Assembly (NCBI RefSeq): GCF_907164915.1
Contig: NC_061867.1
Location: 52,083,852-52,147,851, forward strand
Direction: 5' to 3'
Origin: Impatiens glandulifera
Lineage: Eukaryota > Streptophyta > Magnoliopsida > Ericales > Balsaminaceae
DNA length: 64,000 nt
Within the stretch, counting starts at the first letter, position 1. The number at the start of each line of letters is the position of its first letter. A program made the position numbers and the translations under genes. The notes under the pieces were generated by a model. The model ran no database searches. It saw nothing but the letters and a program-made list of their open reading frames with translations, and was not told the DNA's origin. Of this stretch, positions 48,530 to 59,136 are shown in pieces.

Positions 48530-49740
48530 TCAATCATGTCTTTTCATTGGTGTACGATTAATCAAGTATGTTGCTGTGAGCAATAAATATGGCCAAAATT
48601 TGGAAGGCATATTAGAATCAATCATGATAGATCTAGCTACTTGAACTAAATGTCTATGCTTTCTTTCTACAACTCCATTTTGTTGTGGAGTGTATGCACA
48701 TGTTGTTTGATGAATTATACCAAGATATTTGAACAAATTAGAACACCTATTATTTATAAATTCTGTTCCATTATCAGTTCTAATAATTTTAACTGTAGTT
48801 TCATATTGATTTTTAACAAGTGTAAAAAAAATTGTTGTATTTTCTCAAAGACAAGTGTTTTGTCAAACATTAAATAAATCCAAGTACACCTAGAATAGTC
48901 ATCAACAATTGTGAGCATAAATGAACAATCTAAAATTGATTCTTCTCTATAAAGCCCCCACAAATCAACATTAATTAATTCAAAATTTTTATTTGTTTTA
49001 GTAGTGCTATGTGTGAAAGGCAGTCTGTGTGATTTAGACAATGGACAAGTGAAACAATGTTTATTGTTAACAACATATTTTGGAAAAACAGTTTTAATCG
49101 TTCCATCCGAAGGATGTCCTAATCTTTTATGAAGAATATGAGAATCAACATCAACATTATTACTAAATTGTTCATTCAAACTACAATAAAAAATATTGCT
49201 TTGAGAGTTAAAGGAAATTTCATCAAATATGTCATTGGTAAATTTATCATCCGGGACGAAATAAAGATTCCCTATCATCTTTCCAATTTCAACAACCGAT
49301 GAAAGCTTATGGTCCTACAAAACACATATTGAATTTGAAAAAATACAATCTGTTTTGTTCTCATCAACAAGTTTGCCAGTAGAAATAAGGTTATACTTAA
49401 AATATGGTGCAAATAAGACTTCATTAAGTATTATTCTATTGGAAATTCTAACTGACCCTATTTCATCTATTGATTTGCAAGATCCATCTGCCAAGTACAT
49501 TAGTCTAGGTTTTTCTAGTTTTCTAACATTATTCATTAGATTTTTATCATTACACACATGACAAGATGCTCCTGAGTCAATTATCCATTTATGTTTATCG
49601 CCTATTGAGTTATTGCTACTCATGTTAAGTTCAAACAGAAACGTATGAAAACTTTCATGTGTGTTAAGATTAGAAGACTTACCTGCAGATGTGCCGCTTG
49701 AAGATGCTCCAGCAGCCTGCTTTCCTTTCACATCTCTCAT
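48530..49740 (-). pseudogene. Copia pol: protease and integrase
   Basis: Protease is recognisable by WIIDSGASCHVC near 49580. After an in-frame TAG near 49315 comes the zinc-binding part of integrase (LHKRLGHPSDGTI and CFTCPLSKSH, an H-H-C-C set) and the catalytic core (LTIVDDYSRCTWIY, then TPQQNGVVERKHRH). The core is split by a frameshift near 48745. A TGA separates it from the next part at about 48527. Confidence 0.9.
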
Positions 49741-49840
49741 ACTTTAGAGAAATTATTTATACATATTGTACTCTTCAATTGTTGCATCAGCATAGACATC
49801 TTGATCAGATACATTGTTAGTAGCATTGACTCTCTTTCTC

Positions 49841-50824
49841 TAGTTTTCATTCTGTCTTTCTTTTGGTTGTTTCCACCAGTCCGGGTAACCGACTAGTTTG
49901 AAACAGTTTTTCTTTGAGATGACCTTTTCCTCCACAGTGATTGCATATTGAGTTCTTGGACTTAGATTTGTCCAGATAGTTCCTCCTATCATTTCCTTCC
50001 CTGACGTACATAGAGCTATCTTGTTGAACACTTCTAGAATAGTTATTCTTTTCCACATTCTGCAGCATTGTAAATGCTTTATACACAGCTGGCCACGATT
50101 CTTGCATTAGAATCTGGTCTTTGACATAATCATAATGATCATTAAGTCCCATCAAGAATTGTAACAACTTGTTTTCTTCGTCGTCTTGAAGCATTTCAGT
50201 TTCAAGAAAACATCCATCACAATCGGTTTTAGTTCCTCCACACCTGCATCTCCTTACTGGCTTCAAACTAAACATTTCATCCCAAAGAAGTCTAACCTTG
50301 GAGTAGTATTCCTCTAGATCATTTCTTCCTTGCTGTAAAATAACAATGTCCTTCTGCAAATAATATCTTCTTGGACCGTTATTTCCTTCATATCTAGACT
50401 TCACTTCCAACCACAGATCACGACTGGTTTTAGTCGATTGAAATCTTCTTTGTAGTCTAATATCTATGGTGTTCATTATCCACGCTCGAACCATTGAGTC
50501 AACAATTCCCCATTGTCTTCCATCTTCTTGATCAATTGGCCTCGGAAACGTTCCATCAATAAATCCAATTTTAATCTTAGCCGGTAAAGCAAGTTGAATA
50601 CTCAAACACCAACCAAAATAGGTTTCTCTAGTTAAAACCGCTGTAGTTAGAGTCAAACCTGGATGATCTACTGGATGAATCACTAACGGATCGTTGTTAT
50701 ACTTTCTTTTGACTGAACCTGGTTGTTGATGAGTAACTTGAGGTTCATTGACCGTAGGAAAAGGATTTGTACCATAACTAGGGTTAGGACTTCCGCTGCT
50801 TGTTTCGTCTCTGAAATTCACCAT
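49841..50824 (-). pseudogene. Copia gag
   Basis: Starts at 50824 (MVNFRDETSS), just inside the primer-binding site. An in-frame ATG further up lies in the LTR and is less likely. The capsid-like region (YFGWCLSIQLALPAKIKIGF, LEEYYSKVRLLWDEM) is the gag type common in plant copia elements. A CCHC zinc knuckle follows (CNHCGGKGHLKE). An extra A in the A-run at about 49903 shifts the frame just before the last knuckle cysteine; the cysteine is readable in the next frame. Confidence 0.9.
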
Positions 50825-50868
50825 ATTAACGTCGATTCTCCGATTATGCTCAACGTTAGATAAAAAAT

Positions 50869-50881
50869 GGCTCTGATACCA
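50869..50881 (-). promoter_or_regulatory. Primer-binding site of the copia element
   Basis: TGGTATCAGAGCC on the - strand directly abuts the 5' LTR. This is the standard match to the 3' end of initiator methionine tRNA. Confidence 0.95.
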
Positions 50882-51214
50882 TCTAGACTTCAAGAATTAG
50901 CAAAGCTATGAGCAGTTATAGAGAGGGATTAGAGAATAAGAACAAGAGATATTGAGAGAAAAACCCGTAAGGGATTTGTGATTTTATTATCTATTTATAT
51001 AGCCACAAATCCATTATAGGTAAAAAAAACTCCCAATTGTGCTAAAGAAGTACCTGAACTAATTTAAATACAAAATGTGTCATAAACTTTATAACTGACA
51101 CTAACTAACCAATATATTGTTGTAACTTTTATTAACAAATAATACAATTAGTTAACTCAAGTTAACTAATATTAAACACAATTAACTAACATAATAATGA
51201 CTATTTCTTCTACA
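50882..51214 (-). repeat. 5' LTR of the copia element
   Basis: Begins TGTAGAAGAAATAG at 51214 on the - strand and ends TCTAGA at 50882, next to the primer-binding site. A TATA box CTATATAAATAG lies at 50991-51002. It differs from the 3' LTR by about ten substitutions and by an A-rich insertion near 51022. Confidence 0.93.
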
Positions 51215-52703
51215 ATTCTAGAACATTGATTTATTTCTGGATACTCAGGAATCATCCGTTTCTCTCTAAATTGGGAGGAATGAATCTCATTCCTTTGTAA
51301 TGCATTTTTTCTCCCATGATGTTCACTCTCCCACGTTCTCTCTCATAATTATAATTATAATATTATATATATTTTTTCTTTTATAATTAAAATAATAATT
51401 TATTTTAATTTATTTATTAAAATAAATTATTTCAATTATTTAAATAATATTGAGAAATTATTTCAAATAAAATAAAATTAATAAAATAAAATTAATATTT
51501 TAAAATAATTATAATAATTAATAATAATAAAATTATTTTTATATAATTAATTTTTATATTATATATTAATAATAAAATTATAATAAATTAATTAAAATAT
51601 AAAAACTTAAAAATAAAATAACAATTTTATATAAAATAAATATTGAAAAAATATTAGAAAAATTAGATATAAAATATTTTAATAAATTCTTTTATTAAAA
51701 CTGTTATGCAATATTATAGTATATATTATTAAGTAAAATATTATATTTCATTTAATTAATTATTAATATATAATATTTTAAAAAATTTATCTTTATCAAT
51801 AGATAATTTTTATTTATAAATAAAAAAAAATTGAATCATTCAACTATGTTTTATATTTTTTTATATGTATTTAAATATATATATATATATATATAATTAA
51901 TATAATAAAATATTAGATATTTATATTTTATTAAATTAGAACACACTTCAATATTTTAAACAATTATAATATATAAATAATAATATTTTATATTTTTAAT
52001 TAAATAAAATATAATAAAAATATAAAAATATTAATCTAATTCAATTACAAAATAATATTAATAATTTCTCTCTAATATATCTAAACATTAACAATGGAAT
52101 GAAAAATATCCAAATAAAAATATCACACTATCACTAGTATTGAGAATATTAATACTCATAACTAAACACTACAGTTCTATCAATCATACTAATTCTCATT
52201 CCACATATCTATCAATCTCATTTCTATTCCGATTTATTTATTTAAATCAAGTGTCCCCGTAATCACTCTTAAATCAAATAAATACTAATTTTCTCTTCCA
52301 TTAAATGTTGTTATCTTATCCTATTAAATTTAACATTAAATTTATTTAATACTAAAACATTATTAAATTAAAATTATTTAATAAAACATCATCTCCCTCC
52401 ATTATAATTAAATTATATCTCATTCATCAAGATTAAGATACATCTATTACATCAAATTCATCTCATGGCAATGTTTTAAAGGAGAGTCGAGATATTTGTT
52501 CTCTCAGTTTATTATCATTATATAATAATACATCTTAAGTATTTTTTATCAAATAAAACTTTATTTCTTTTCAATTATTAAAAATTAAGAAAAATTGAAA
52601 TAGGAGATCCTGATAACCAACAATCTAAATTCTAGATAAAAACAAAAAAACATGATTCAGCAAGACAAGGATAGGATACCAAAACTATCATCATCATCTT
52701 CAT
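51215..52703. other. Extremely AT-rich intergenic DNA
   Basis: 51350-52100 is almost entirely A and T with TA-type low-complexity runs. No gene or transposon end is visible. The end of the stretch near 52600-52703 is the 3' side of the aldolase gene. Confidence 0.5.
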
Positions 52704-53612
52704 CTATTCACCATTTTTTCCGGTGTCCTTTAAACAAATCTTAAACCTCTTGACATCTTCGACGGCGGCAGCCCTGAACATGCCCAAATCAGTGGCACCA
52801 GAAACCATATGATAGCCTCTTCCCTTAATAGCTTCAGGGCGGTCGTGAGCCATGGCGAATCCAGCCAAATAAGCTTTTCCACCGCCGAGCACCGCCTTCT
52901 CCGCCTTTCTCAAAACCTCCTTCACTTTCTCATGACCTGGATTCGATAAATAACCCATGCTCGCGCTCAAATCCAACGGACCCATTTGAATACAATCAAC
53001 ACCCTCCACCGCCGCTATCTCATCTATCTTTGTCGCACCCTCTTCCGATTCCACCTGCCGCCGGACAAAATCATAATATGTTCATCGGATTTGCTTTAAT
53101 TATTAATGTAAAAATACCTGACACATTATAAGAAGATCATCTTCATAATTACTAAGATAACCAGTATCAATCCCATAAGCAGATGCACGAACAATAGTAT
53201 GAGCAGATCCTCTAATTCCTTTAGGTGGAAATCTGCAATAAGAAACAGCTTCTCTCGCTAATTTAGGGTTATCAATCATAGGAAACATAATCCCTTGAGG
53301 ACCCAGATCAAGAGCTTTCTTGGTCCAAGTAGGACAACTTTCCGGAAGTCGGAGAATAGCAGCAGTTCCGGCGGCGGCGAGTGCATGTAGACAATGGAGT
53401 GCATCGGAAACTCCTCCGTGGCCGTGTTCCATGTCGACGACGACGTAATCATAGCCGGCGAGACCGGCGATTTCGGCGATTGTTGGGGAGAATGAAAGGA
53501 GGAAGATTCCGTATAGAGTTTCGCCGTTTTTGAGACGAGATTTGAGAGATTTTGGAGATGAGATGGTTTCTGATCCATTTGGGGCGGAGGATCGGATCGT
53601 CGTCGTCAACAT
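52704..53612 (-). CDS. HpcH/HpaI aldolase family protein
   Basis: Two exons, 53118-53612 and 52704-53054, with a 63-bp GT-AG intron, give 281 residues. The family cleaves or forms 2-oxo acids by a metal-dependent class II aldol reaction in a TIM barrel. The catalytic set matches HpaI in both identity and spacing: His63 (VDMEHG), Arg88 (ILRLPE), Gln165 and Glu167 (MCQVESEEG) as metal ligand region, and Asp193 (MGPLDLSAS). The intron falls exactly between Gln165 and Val166. The first about 20 residues are Ser/Thr-rich and may be a weak targeting peptide. I chose ATG 53612. An ATG at 53678 adds 22 basic residues but lies in DNA shared with the MFS promoter, so it is less likely. The substrate in plants is not established. 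Confidence 0.93.
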
Positions 53613-53760
53613 CCCTTCGATGCTTGAATATTGGATCTTGAAGCCAGTTCGAAATTTAAAGAACAATTTTTTATTCAATTAAAGTCAATGGATCTATTGG
53701 TTTTCGGTACTAGCTACCTTATTATATATTTAGAATTTTATAACTATATTTTATGAATTT
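53613..53760 (-). repeat. Upstream segment duplicated from (or to) the MFS gene promoter
   Basis: Shares TTTTTTATTCAATTAAAGTC, AATGGAT and weaker downstream matches with 40021-40160, over some 120 bp. In both places it lies 5' of a - strand gene. It may be a copied promoter fragment or a short transposon relic. Confidence 0.65.
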
Positions 53761-55460
53761 TTTATATAACTAGCATTTTTAAAAAGTTGAAATAAAAATA
53801 TTCACATCTTTTCGTAGTTTGAACTTCATTTAACTTTTTCTTCGTCAGTTCACCGACCTCCTACCTTCATTTCTCGGTCAATCAATAATATTATTTCTTA
53901 CCTAACAGTATTTTCATATTACTAATATCGTGACATCACTTATGCATCCAACAATCTCAATAGTAGCAACATCTTTTGCTCTCATTTTTGACAAACTAAC
54001 CATCTCATCATATCACTAACCTCTTTACTACGATCTGTTTAGTAAATAACTTCTTCGATAGACCGATAATCTCATTCATATATTTAACCACAATATTTTT
54101 TATTTTCCAATTAATCTCTCATTACTACTCTCGTGACCTCACTCCGAATATTTTGTACCTCAACCATATCATATCTTTACCACGACCTCTTTAACCTCAC
54201 TTTGGTAAACTAACCACCAATTCAATCGACCTCTCATCTCGTGACATCACTTTCACACTCTGGTCAACAAACTATCTCATTCAAACATTTAACCACCAAT
54301 ATTCTTTTTCCTAATGGACAACTCTCATTACGAATATCGCGACCTCACACAGTTTCATACGTCTCTTATCACTCGCCAAACTAACCACCAAAATCCCAAT
54401 TGACCTCTCATCTTGTGACCTCGTGATATTTTGCTACCGACCTCTTATCCCTTGGCAAACCACATCCCAATCTCAATGTTACCAACCACTTATCACACGG
54501 TAAAACACATCTCAATCACGTTTTCATAAATCTTTTATCATTGACAAACTAATTTTACCGCCTTTTATCCCTCGACAAACCAACCACAAATCTCAATCAC
54601 ATTTTTACGCATTTCTTATCCCTTGGAAAACCAACTACAAATCTCAATCACACTTTTACACGCTTCTTATGCCTTGGTAAACCAATCACCAATCTCAATC
54701 GACCACTAATCTCGTGACTTCATGATCCTTTGTTAATGACCTCTTATCTATAGGCAAACCACATTCCCATCCCACTTTCACAAGTCTTTTATCATTGGAA
54801 AATCAATTTTACTGGTCTCTTATCCTCGACAAACCAACCAAAAATCTCAATCATACTTTCACACACATTATTTCTCGACAACTTAGCCACCAATCTCAGT
54901 CACACTTTCACATGCCTCTTATCCATCGGCAAATTACCAACCACCAAATCTCAATCGACCTTTAATATTGTGACCTCACAATTCCCCAATCTTTTATCGC
55001 TCGATAAACCAACCACCAATCTCAATCGACCTCTCTAATCTCGTGACCTCACGATCAATTGTTACTAGCATCTTATCCCTTGGCAAACCAACCACCAATC
55101 TCAATCGACTTCTCTAATCTCTTTATCTAAAAACCCAATGTTACCGACATTTTATCCCTCGGTAAACCAACCACTATTCTTAATCGACCTCTAGGTCGAT
55201 TGAGATTGATAATTGGTTTGTTAAGAGATAAGAGAGACGTGTGAAAGTTTGCTTAAAATTGATGGTTGGAGGATAATGAGGTCGCAATAATGATATGGTA
55301 CGTTCATTGTTGGTACTGTTGAGATGGTTGAGTGCAAAAGTGAGGTCACGAGAAATAAGAGTAAAAAGTCGAAGAGGAAGTGGTCAGTGTTGATGAGAAA
55401 AAAGTTACATAAATATTTTCTTATCAAATATGTTATTATTTTTTTTATGAATAACAAAAA
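53760..55460. mobile_element. Foldback-like element made of a degenerate minisatellite
   Basis: 53840-55190 is an array of degenerate units with the words CCAACCACCAATCTCAATCG, ACCTCTAATCTCGTGACCTC and CTCTTATCCCTCGGCAAACC, about 75 bp per unit. At 55192 the direction flips (CGACCTCTAGGTCGATTGAG) and about 250 bp of reversed units follow. The outer ends also resemble each other inverted (TTTAACTTTTTCTTCGTCAG near 53828 against AACTTTTTTCTCATCAACAC from the - strand near 55404). I see no target duplication. Unit words are shared with the Helitron minisatellite and with 60.4-62.4 kb. Confidence 0.5.
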
Positions 55461-55867
55461 TAACGATGCATGAGAGGAGGAAGACGATCACTAGACTGTC
55501 TCAACCATTGAAGCACCATCATATTCAGACCATAGATGTTGACGACGAAAAGGATAATGAAGGGGATGAAAACAATAACGATGACAACCACAAAGAGGTG
55601 AGTATTGTTAATATAATTTTTTTTATCCTTGCGTGCAAGGACATTATGCTAGTTTAATTAATATTCTTGAACTATATGTACTAATTACTAAAATAATGTT
55701 TTATATGATGTATATTAATGGTAAAATTTATTATACATTATAAATACTTGTATTAAGATATATATAATTAATTAAATATATCCAAATTTGAATTTTGGTA
55801 ACAAGTAAAAGTTATAAATTAGCTTTCAAAGGTAAACATCCTACTAATTATTGGAGGTTTAGTCATC
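55461..55867. other. Short open stretch with no recognised gene
   Basis: A 63-codon frame begins at 55466 (MHERRKTITRLSQ) and is rich in Asp, Glu and Asn (DVDDEKDNEGDENNNDDN). A donor-like GTGAGT occurs at 55598, so it could be a first exon or a transposon gene fragment. I cannot connect it to any further exon. Confidence 0.3.
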
Positions 55868-56582
55868 TGGTAAATTAACTTTAAGGGACTATTTGAAAGC
55901 CTAAAGTGTTCATTTATGAAAATACATATTTTTAATATTTTTATCCACTTTGAGTGAGTAAGAATATATCAACAATTTATTTCTTCATTAATTAGGTGGT
56001 AAGTGTTGTTCTTAAAAGAATAAAATTACTTCGATTGTCACTTAGAACACTTTAAGGTTAAGAGGAGATAATGTTACCCTCCTACTTTATATTAGTTATC
56101 TAGTGGTTAATAAAATAAAAAATATATATATATTACCGATATTGTGGATGGGCATTTAAAATAAAATCTTACATTAAGTTAAAGCATATGTGGTCCGAAT
56201 GGATTATGGCGGGATACATTAACAATTGATGTTGGGACGTGTGGTTTGAGGCGATGAGATTGGTTTCGTATTAAACATTTGTCTTTCTTCTACTTATTTT
56301 ATTGTAGATCATTTGGTTAGACAAAAATCCTAAACCGTTTAAATTAATCTATATGAATTATCGACAAAGTTATTATCACGACACTCTCACTCTCGGAAGC
56401 CTAATAAAAAAAACTTGTGTAATCAAAAAAGATTTGAAATATTTTGATTGAATTTGAGACAATGTTGTAAGGAATTGATTTGGTCTTAGACTATTTGTAT
56501 GTTATTGACACAAAATAGTTTTATAAAAAAAAATGTTAACAAGTTGATATGGCCGAGTTGGTCTAAGGCGCCAGATTAAGGT

Positions 56583-56615
<33 letters not shown>

Positions 56616-56640
56616 TGTCAACATATTCCTTTTTTGAAAA
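55868..56640. repeat. tRNA-Leu duplication unit A
   Basis: Matches 57588-58770 in the same orientation (for example TTCATTTATGAAAATACATA, TTTTTATCCACTTTGAGTGA, GGCGGGATACATTAACAATT, GAATTTGAGACAATGTT), ending with the first tRNA-Leu. Unit A lacks the MITE and about 80 adjoining bases that are present in unit B. Confidence 0.88.
56543..56623 (+). tRNA. tRNA-Leu (AAG), copy 1
   Basis: An 81-nt class II cloverleaf. Acceptor GTTGATA/TGTCAAC plus discriminator A; anticodon stem CCAGA/TCTGG around TTAAGGT, anticodon AAG; a long variable arm; T arm GTGGG/CCCAC. Box A (TGGCCGAGTTGG) and box B (GGTTCAAATCC) are intact. An upstream CAAG start motif and a downstream T-run (TTTTTTG) fit pol III transcription. 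Identical to copy 2. Confidence 0.97.
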
Positions 56641-56647
56641 AAAAAAA

Positions 56648-56812
56648 TAGATGGATATTCCAAACCACCTTGGGGTCTTGGGTTTGAGCCTGTCAAGCGG
56701 AAAGTTATGTGCTTGGTTAAATGGCTAAGTATGTTTGCGGATTATGTGGTTAACCCGCGGGGATTAGTCGTACTCTAAAGGAGAAACGGAAACCAACATT
56801 CTAAAAAAATCA
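56648..56812 (+). repeat. SINE-like repeat, copy with tail
   Basis: About 160 bp: GATGGATATTCCAAACCACC ... TTGGGTTTGAGCCTGTCAAG ... AAGTATGTTTGCGG ... TTAACCCGCGGGGATTAGTC ... CATTCTAAAAAAA. The box-B-like GGGTTTGAGCCTG and A-rich tail suggest a pol III retroposon. Copies occur at 58984 and 59568, and a diverged one at 9362. Confidence 0.65.
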
Positions 56813-57130
56813 TATAATGATAGAAATTCATATAGTCCTTCATGTATCTTAAAAGTTGTTTTGTGAGAGTCATTATGATTCATTCTAATTTGGTGAAATT
56901 CTACTGTAAGATCAAGCTTAGAATATATTCGATTATATATGCTTAATCTGCGGGAATTAGTCGTACTCTAAAGGAGAAACGAAACCCAACATTCTAAAAA
57001 AATCATATAATGATAGAAATTCATATAGTCCTTCATGTATTTTAAAAGTTATTTTGTGAGAGTCATTAGGATTCATTCTAATTTGGTGAAATCCTACTGT
57101 AAGATCAAACTTAGAATTTATTCGATTATT
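56751..57130. repeat. 193-bp tandem duplication joining SINE-like tail and gypsy RT
   Basis: Copy 1 is 56751-56943 and copy 2 is 56944-57130. Both contain GATTAGTCGTACTCTAAAGG-like tail sequence followed by the same piece of gypsy reverse transcriptase. The duplication junction therefore falls after the SINE-like repeat had landed beside the gypsy fragment. Confidence 0.88.
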
Positions 57131-57590
57131 ATATAATTCATCTAAAAGCTCCTCTATAATTGGAATAGAAAATGTATTCTTAATTGTCATATGATTTAAT
57201 TTACGATAGTCAACGCATAAACGCCAAGTGTGATCTTTTTTCTTAACCTGAATAATTGGTGCTGCAAAAGCACTATGACAATGTTTAATAATTCATTGTT
57301 CCAACATTTCATATATTAATTTTTTCATATGGTCTATGTGGAGGTAATCTTTTTAGTTCTTGAAATAGTGTTTGGAATTTGTCCAGCATGGAATCAAGTT
57401 TTTTCCTTAGTTAAATTATATTTATTGTTTGTGGCTAAGGAATTAAAATGATGTTTGAAATGATCATTAATAAGTATAGTAGTGGGTCTTTTATATTTGT
57501 AAAAAATATAAGCTCCTAAAATACTAAAGATTTCTGCATCGGAATTTCCTATAAGAGTGACCCTACTATTTTTATGTTTAGTCATAGTAA
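56815..57590 (-). pseudogene. Ty3/gypsy reverse transcriptase fragment
   Basis: On the - strand, frames near 57300-56957 spell SAFAAPIIQVKKKDHTWRLC, VDYRKLN and FSIPIIEELLDELYNNRI, then KFDLTVGFHQIRMNPND and HEGLYEFL. These are the first motifs of a chromovirus-like or Tat/Athila-like gypsy RT. LKRLPPHRPYE near 57340 is the linker just ahead of RT. A piece of the fragment is repeated at 56815-56943. No YVDD, LTR or integrase is present, so only a small part survives. Confidence 0.85.
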
Positions 57591-58017
57591 ATTAACTTTA
57601 AAGAACTATTTGAAAGCGGAAGTGTTCATTTATGAAAATACATATTCTTAATATTTTTATCCACTTTGAGTGACTAAGAATATATCACAAATTTATTTAT
57701 TCATTCATTTAGTAGGAATTTTACTTTTAAAAAAAAATAATATAATCCACTAAAGTATTTCACGTGATAAGAGTAGTTCATAAAAGCGAAAAAATTATTT
57801 TGATTCTCACTTATCACACTTTAGGTTAAAGTGAGATCATATTAACATCCTACTTTATATTAATTAGTTATCTAGTGGTTAATAAAATAAATTATATATA
57901 TTACTGATTTTGTGATGTGCAATTAAAATAAAATCTTACATTAAGTTAAAGCCCTATAATTTGCTTAATTTTTTATTTATAATAATTATTGTCCTGATAT
58001 CAATATTTGAAGTCTTA

Positions 58018-58275
58018 GGACTTATTCGGTCTAGGTTATTTAAATAACCTGAAGAGAGAGGAAAATGATTATTGGTGATGATTTTGAGCAGATATAATAT
58101 AATGTTTTTGGTAAAGGATATTGATATATATAAATAAAATAAATAATTATAATTTAAAATAAAAAATATTTTAGTATTTTGGTTAATGAATTGATTGATT
58201 TGAAAAATGAGAGGGGGAGTGAAGTGACAATTGATTTTGTTGGGTTATTTGGAAAACCCAAATCTGAACAAGGTC
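58018..58275. mobile_element. Harbinger-like MITE, copy 3
   Basis: TTA at 58015-58017 and 58276-58278. Left end GGACTTATTCGGTCTAGG; right end on the - strand GACCTTGTTCAGATTTGGG. Interior phrases match the copy in OPT intron 3 in the same orientation. It is non-coding. Confidence 0.83.
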
Positions 58276-58668
58276 TTATATGTGGTCAGAATGGTTTATG
58301 GCGGGATACATTAACAATTGATGTTGCGACGCGTGGTTTGAGGCAGTGAGATTAGTTTCGTATTAAATAATTGTTTTTCTTCTACTTATTTTATTGTAGA
58401 TGATCATTTGGTTAGACAAAATCGTAAATCGTTTAAATAATCAATACGAATTATCGACAAAGTTATTATCATGACACTCTAGGAAGCCTAATCAAAAAAC
58501 TTGTGTTGTCTTTCTGTTAGTAGCTTATTTTATATCTAGGAGCTTATAAACAAAAAGATTTGAAATATTTTGATTGAATTTGAGACAATGTTATAAGGAA
58601 TTGATTTTGTGTTAGACTATTTGTATGTGATTAACACAAAATATATTTATAAGAAAATATGTCAACAA

Positions 58669-58708
58669 GTTGATATGGCCGAGTTGGTCTAAGGCGCCAG
58701 ATTAAGGT

Positions 58709-58741
<33 letters not shown>

Positions 58742-58749
58742 TGTCAACA
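58669..58749 (+). tRNA. tRNA-Leu (AAG), copy 2
   Basis: Identical to copy 1 over all 81 nt. An upstream CAACAAG start motif and a downstream T-run (TTTTTTT) are present. The flanks differ more than the gene itself, which suggests either selection on the tRNA or a conversion event. Confidence 0.97.
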
Positions 58750-58804
58750 TAGATTTTTTTTATTTTTTTGAAGATATTATGTCCAATATCTTCTTAGTGC
58801 ATAA

Positions 58805-58829
58805 GGGTTCAATTCCCACTATCAACATA
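58805..58829 (+). pseudogene. tRNA-Leu relic (3' end only)
   Basis: AGGGTTCAATTCCCACTATC followed by AACA keeps the T arm and acceptor of tRNA-Leu with two changes. The 5' two-thirds are missing. It is the third unit of the tRNA-Leu array. Confidence 0.75.
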
Positions 58830-58983
58830 ATTTATTTATTTTTGAAAAAAAACTAATAAAGCTAGTAATTTTCTTGGTTCATTATGTCCATAATCTTCTT
58901 AGTGAATCATTTCATTTCAACCTAAAATAATAGTGCATAATTGTAAAAATAAATCTCCTCTTCTAGCTTGGAAACAACAAGAG

Positions 58984-59136
58984 GTGGATATTTCCAGCCT
59001 TCTTGAGGTATTGAGTTCAAGCTTGTCAGGCGGCAAGTTATGCGCCTAATTAAATGGTTAAGTGTGTTTGCGGGTTATGTGCTTAACCCGCGGGAATTAG
59101 TCGCATTCAAAGGAGAACCGGAACCCATCGTTCTAA
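58984..59136 (+). repeat. SINE-like repeat, second copy with tail
   Basis: GTGGATATTTCCAGCCTTCT ... GAGTTCAAGCTTGTCAGGCG ... TTTGCGGGTTATGTGCTTAA ... TTCTAAAAAACT. Same family as 56648-56812. Confidence 0.65.

Larger units (their letters stand above)
43533..51214 (-). mobile_element. Ty1/copia LTR retrotransposon, nearly full length, disabled
   Basis: Two LTRs (43533-43853 and 50882-51214) enclose gag, protease, integrase, reverse transcriptase and RNase H in the copia order, read on the - strand. The flanks ATTCC and ATTCT suggest a 5-bp target duplication with one change. Coding is broken by a frameshift in gag (about 49903), in-frame stops near 49315, 48527, 44235 and 44112, a frameshift near 48745 and a 2.5-kb hAT insertion. 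The LTRs differ at about ten bases plus small indels over 320 bp, so insertion was fairly recent. Confidence 0.95.
57588..58770. repeat. tRNA-Leu duplication unit B
   Basis: Second unit of the tandem duplication, starting directly after the gypsy fragment (TAAATTAACTTTAAAGAACT) and ending with tRNA-Leu copy 2. It carries the Harbinger-like MITE at 58018-58275 and flanking bases absent from unit A. The two tRNA genes are 2126 bp apart. Confidence 0.88.

Noticed and set aside
55466..55657. Possible acidic-protein exon
   Set aside because: A donor-like site exists but no matching downstream exon was found, and low-complexity Asp/Glu/Asn runs arise easily; left as an unassigned stretch, not a gene.
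56502..56696. 64-codon - strand frame with VGFEPTPFRTRTLIW-type protein
   Set aside because: It is the antisense translation of tRNA-Leu copy 1. Such shadow proteins are a known annotation artefact.
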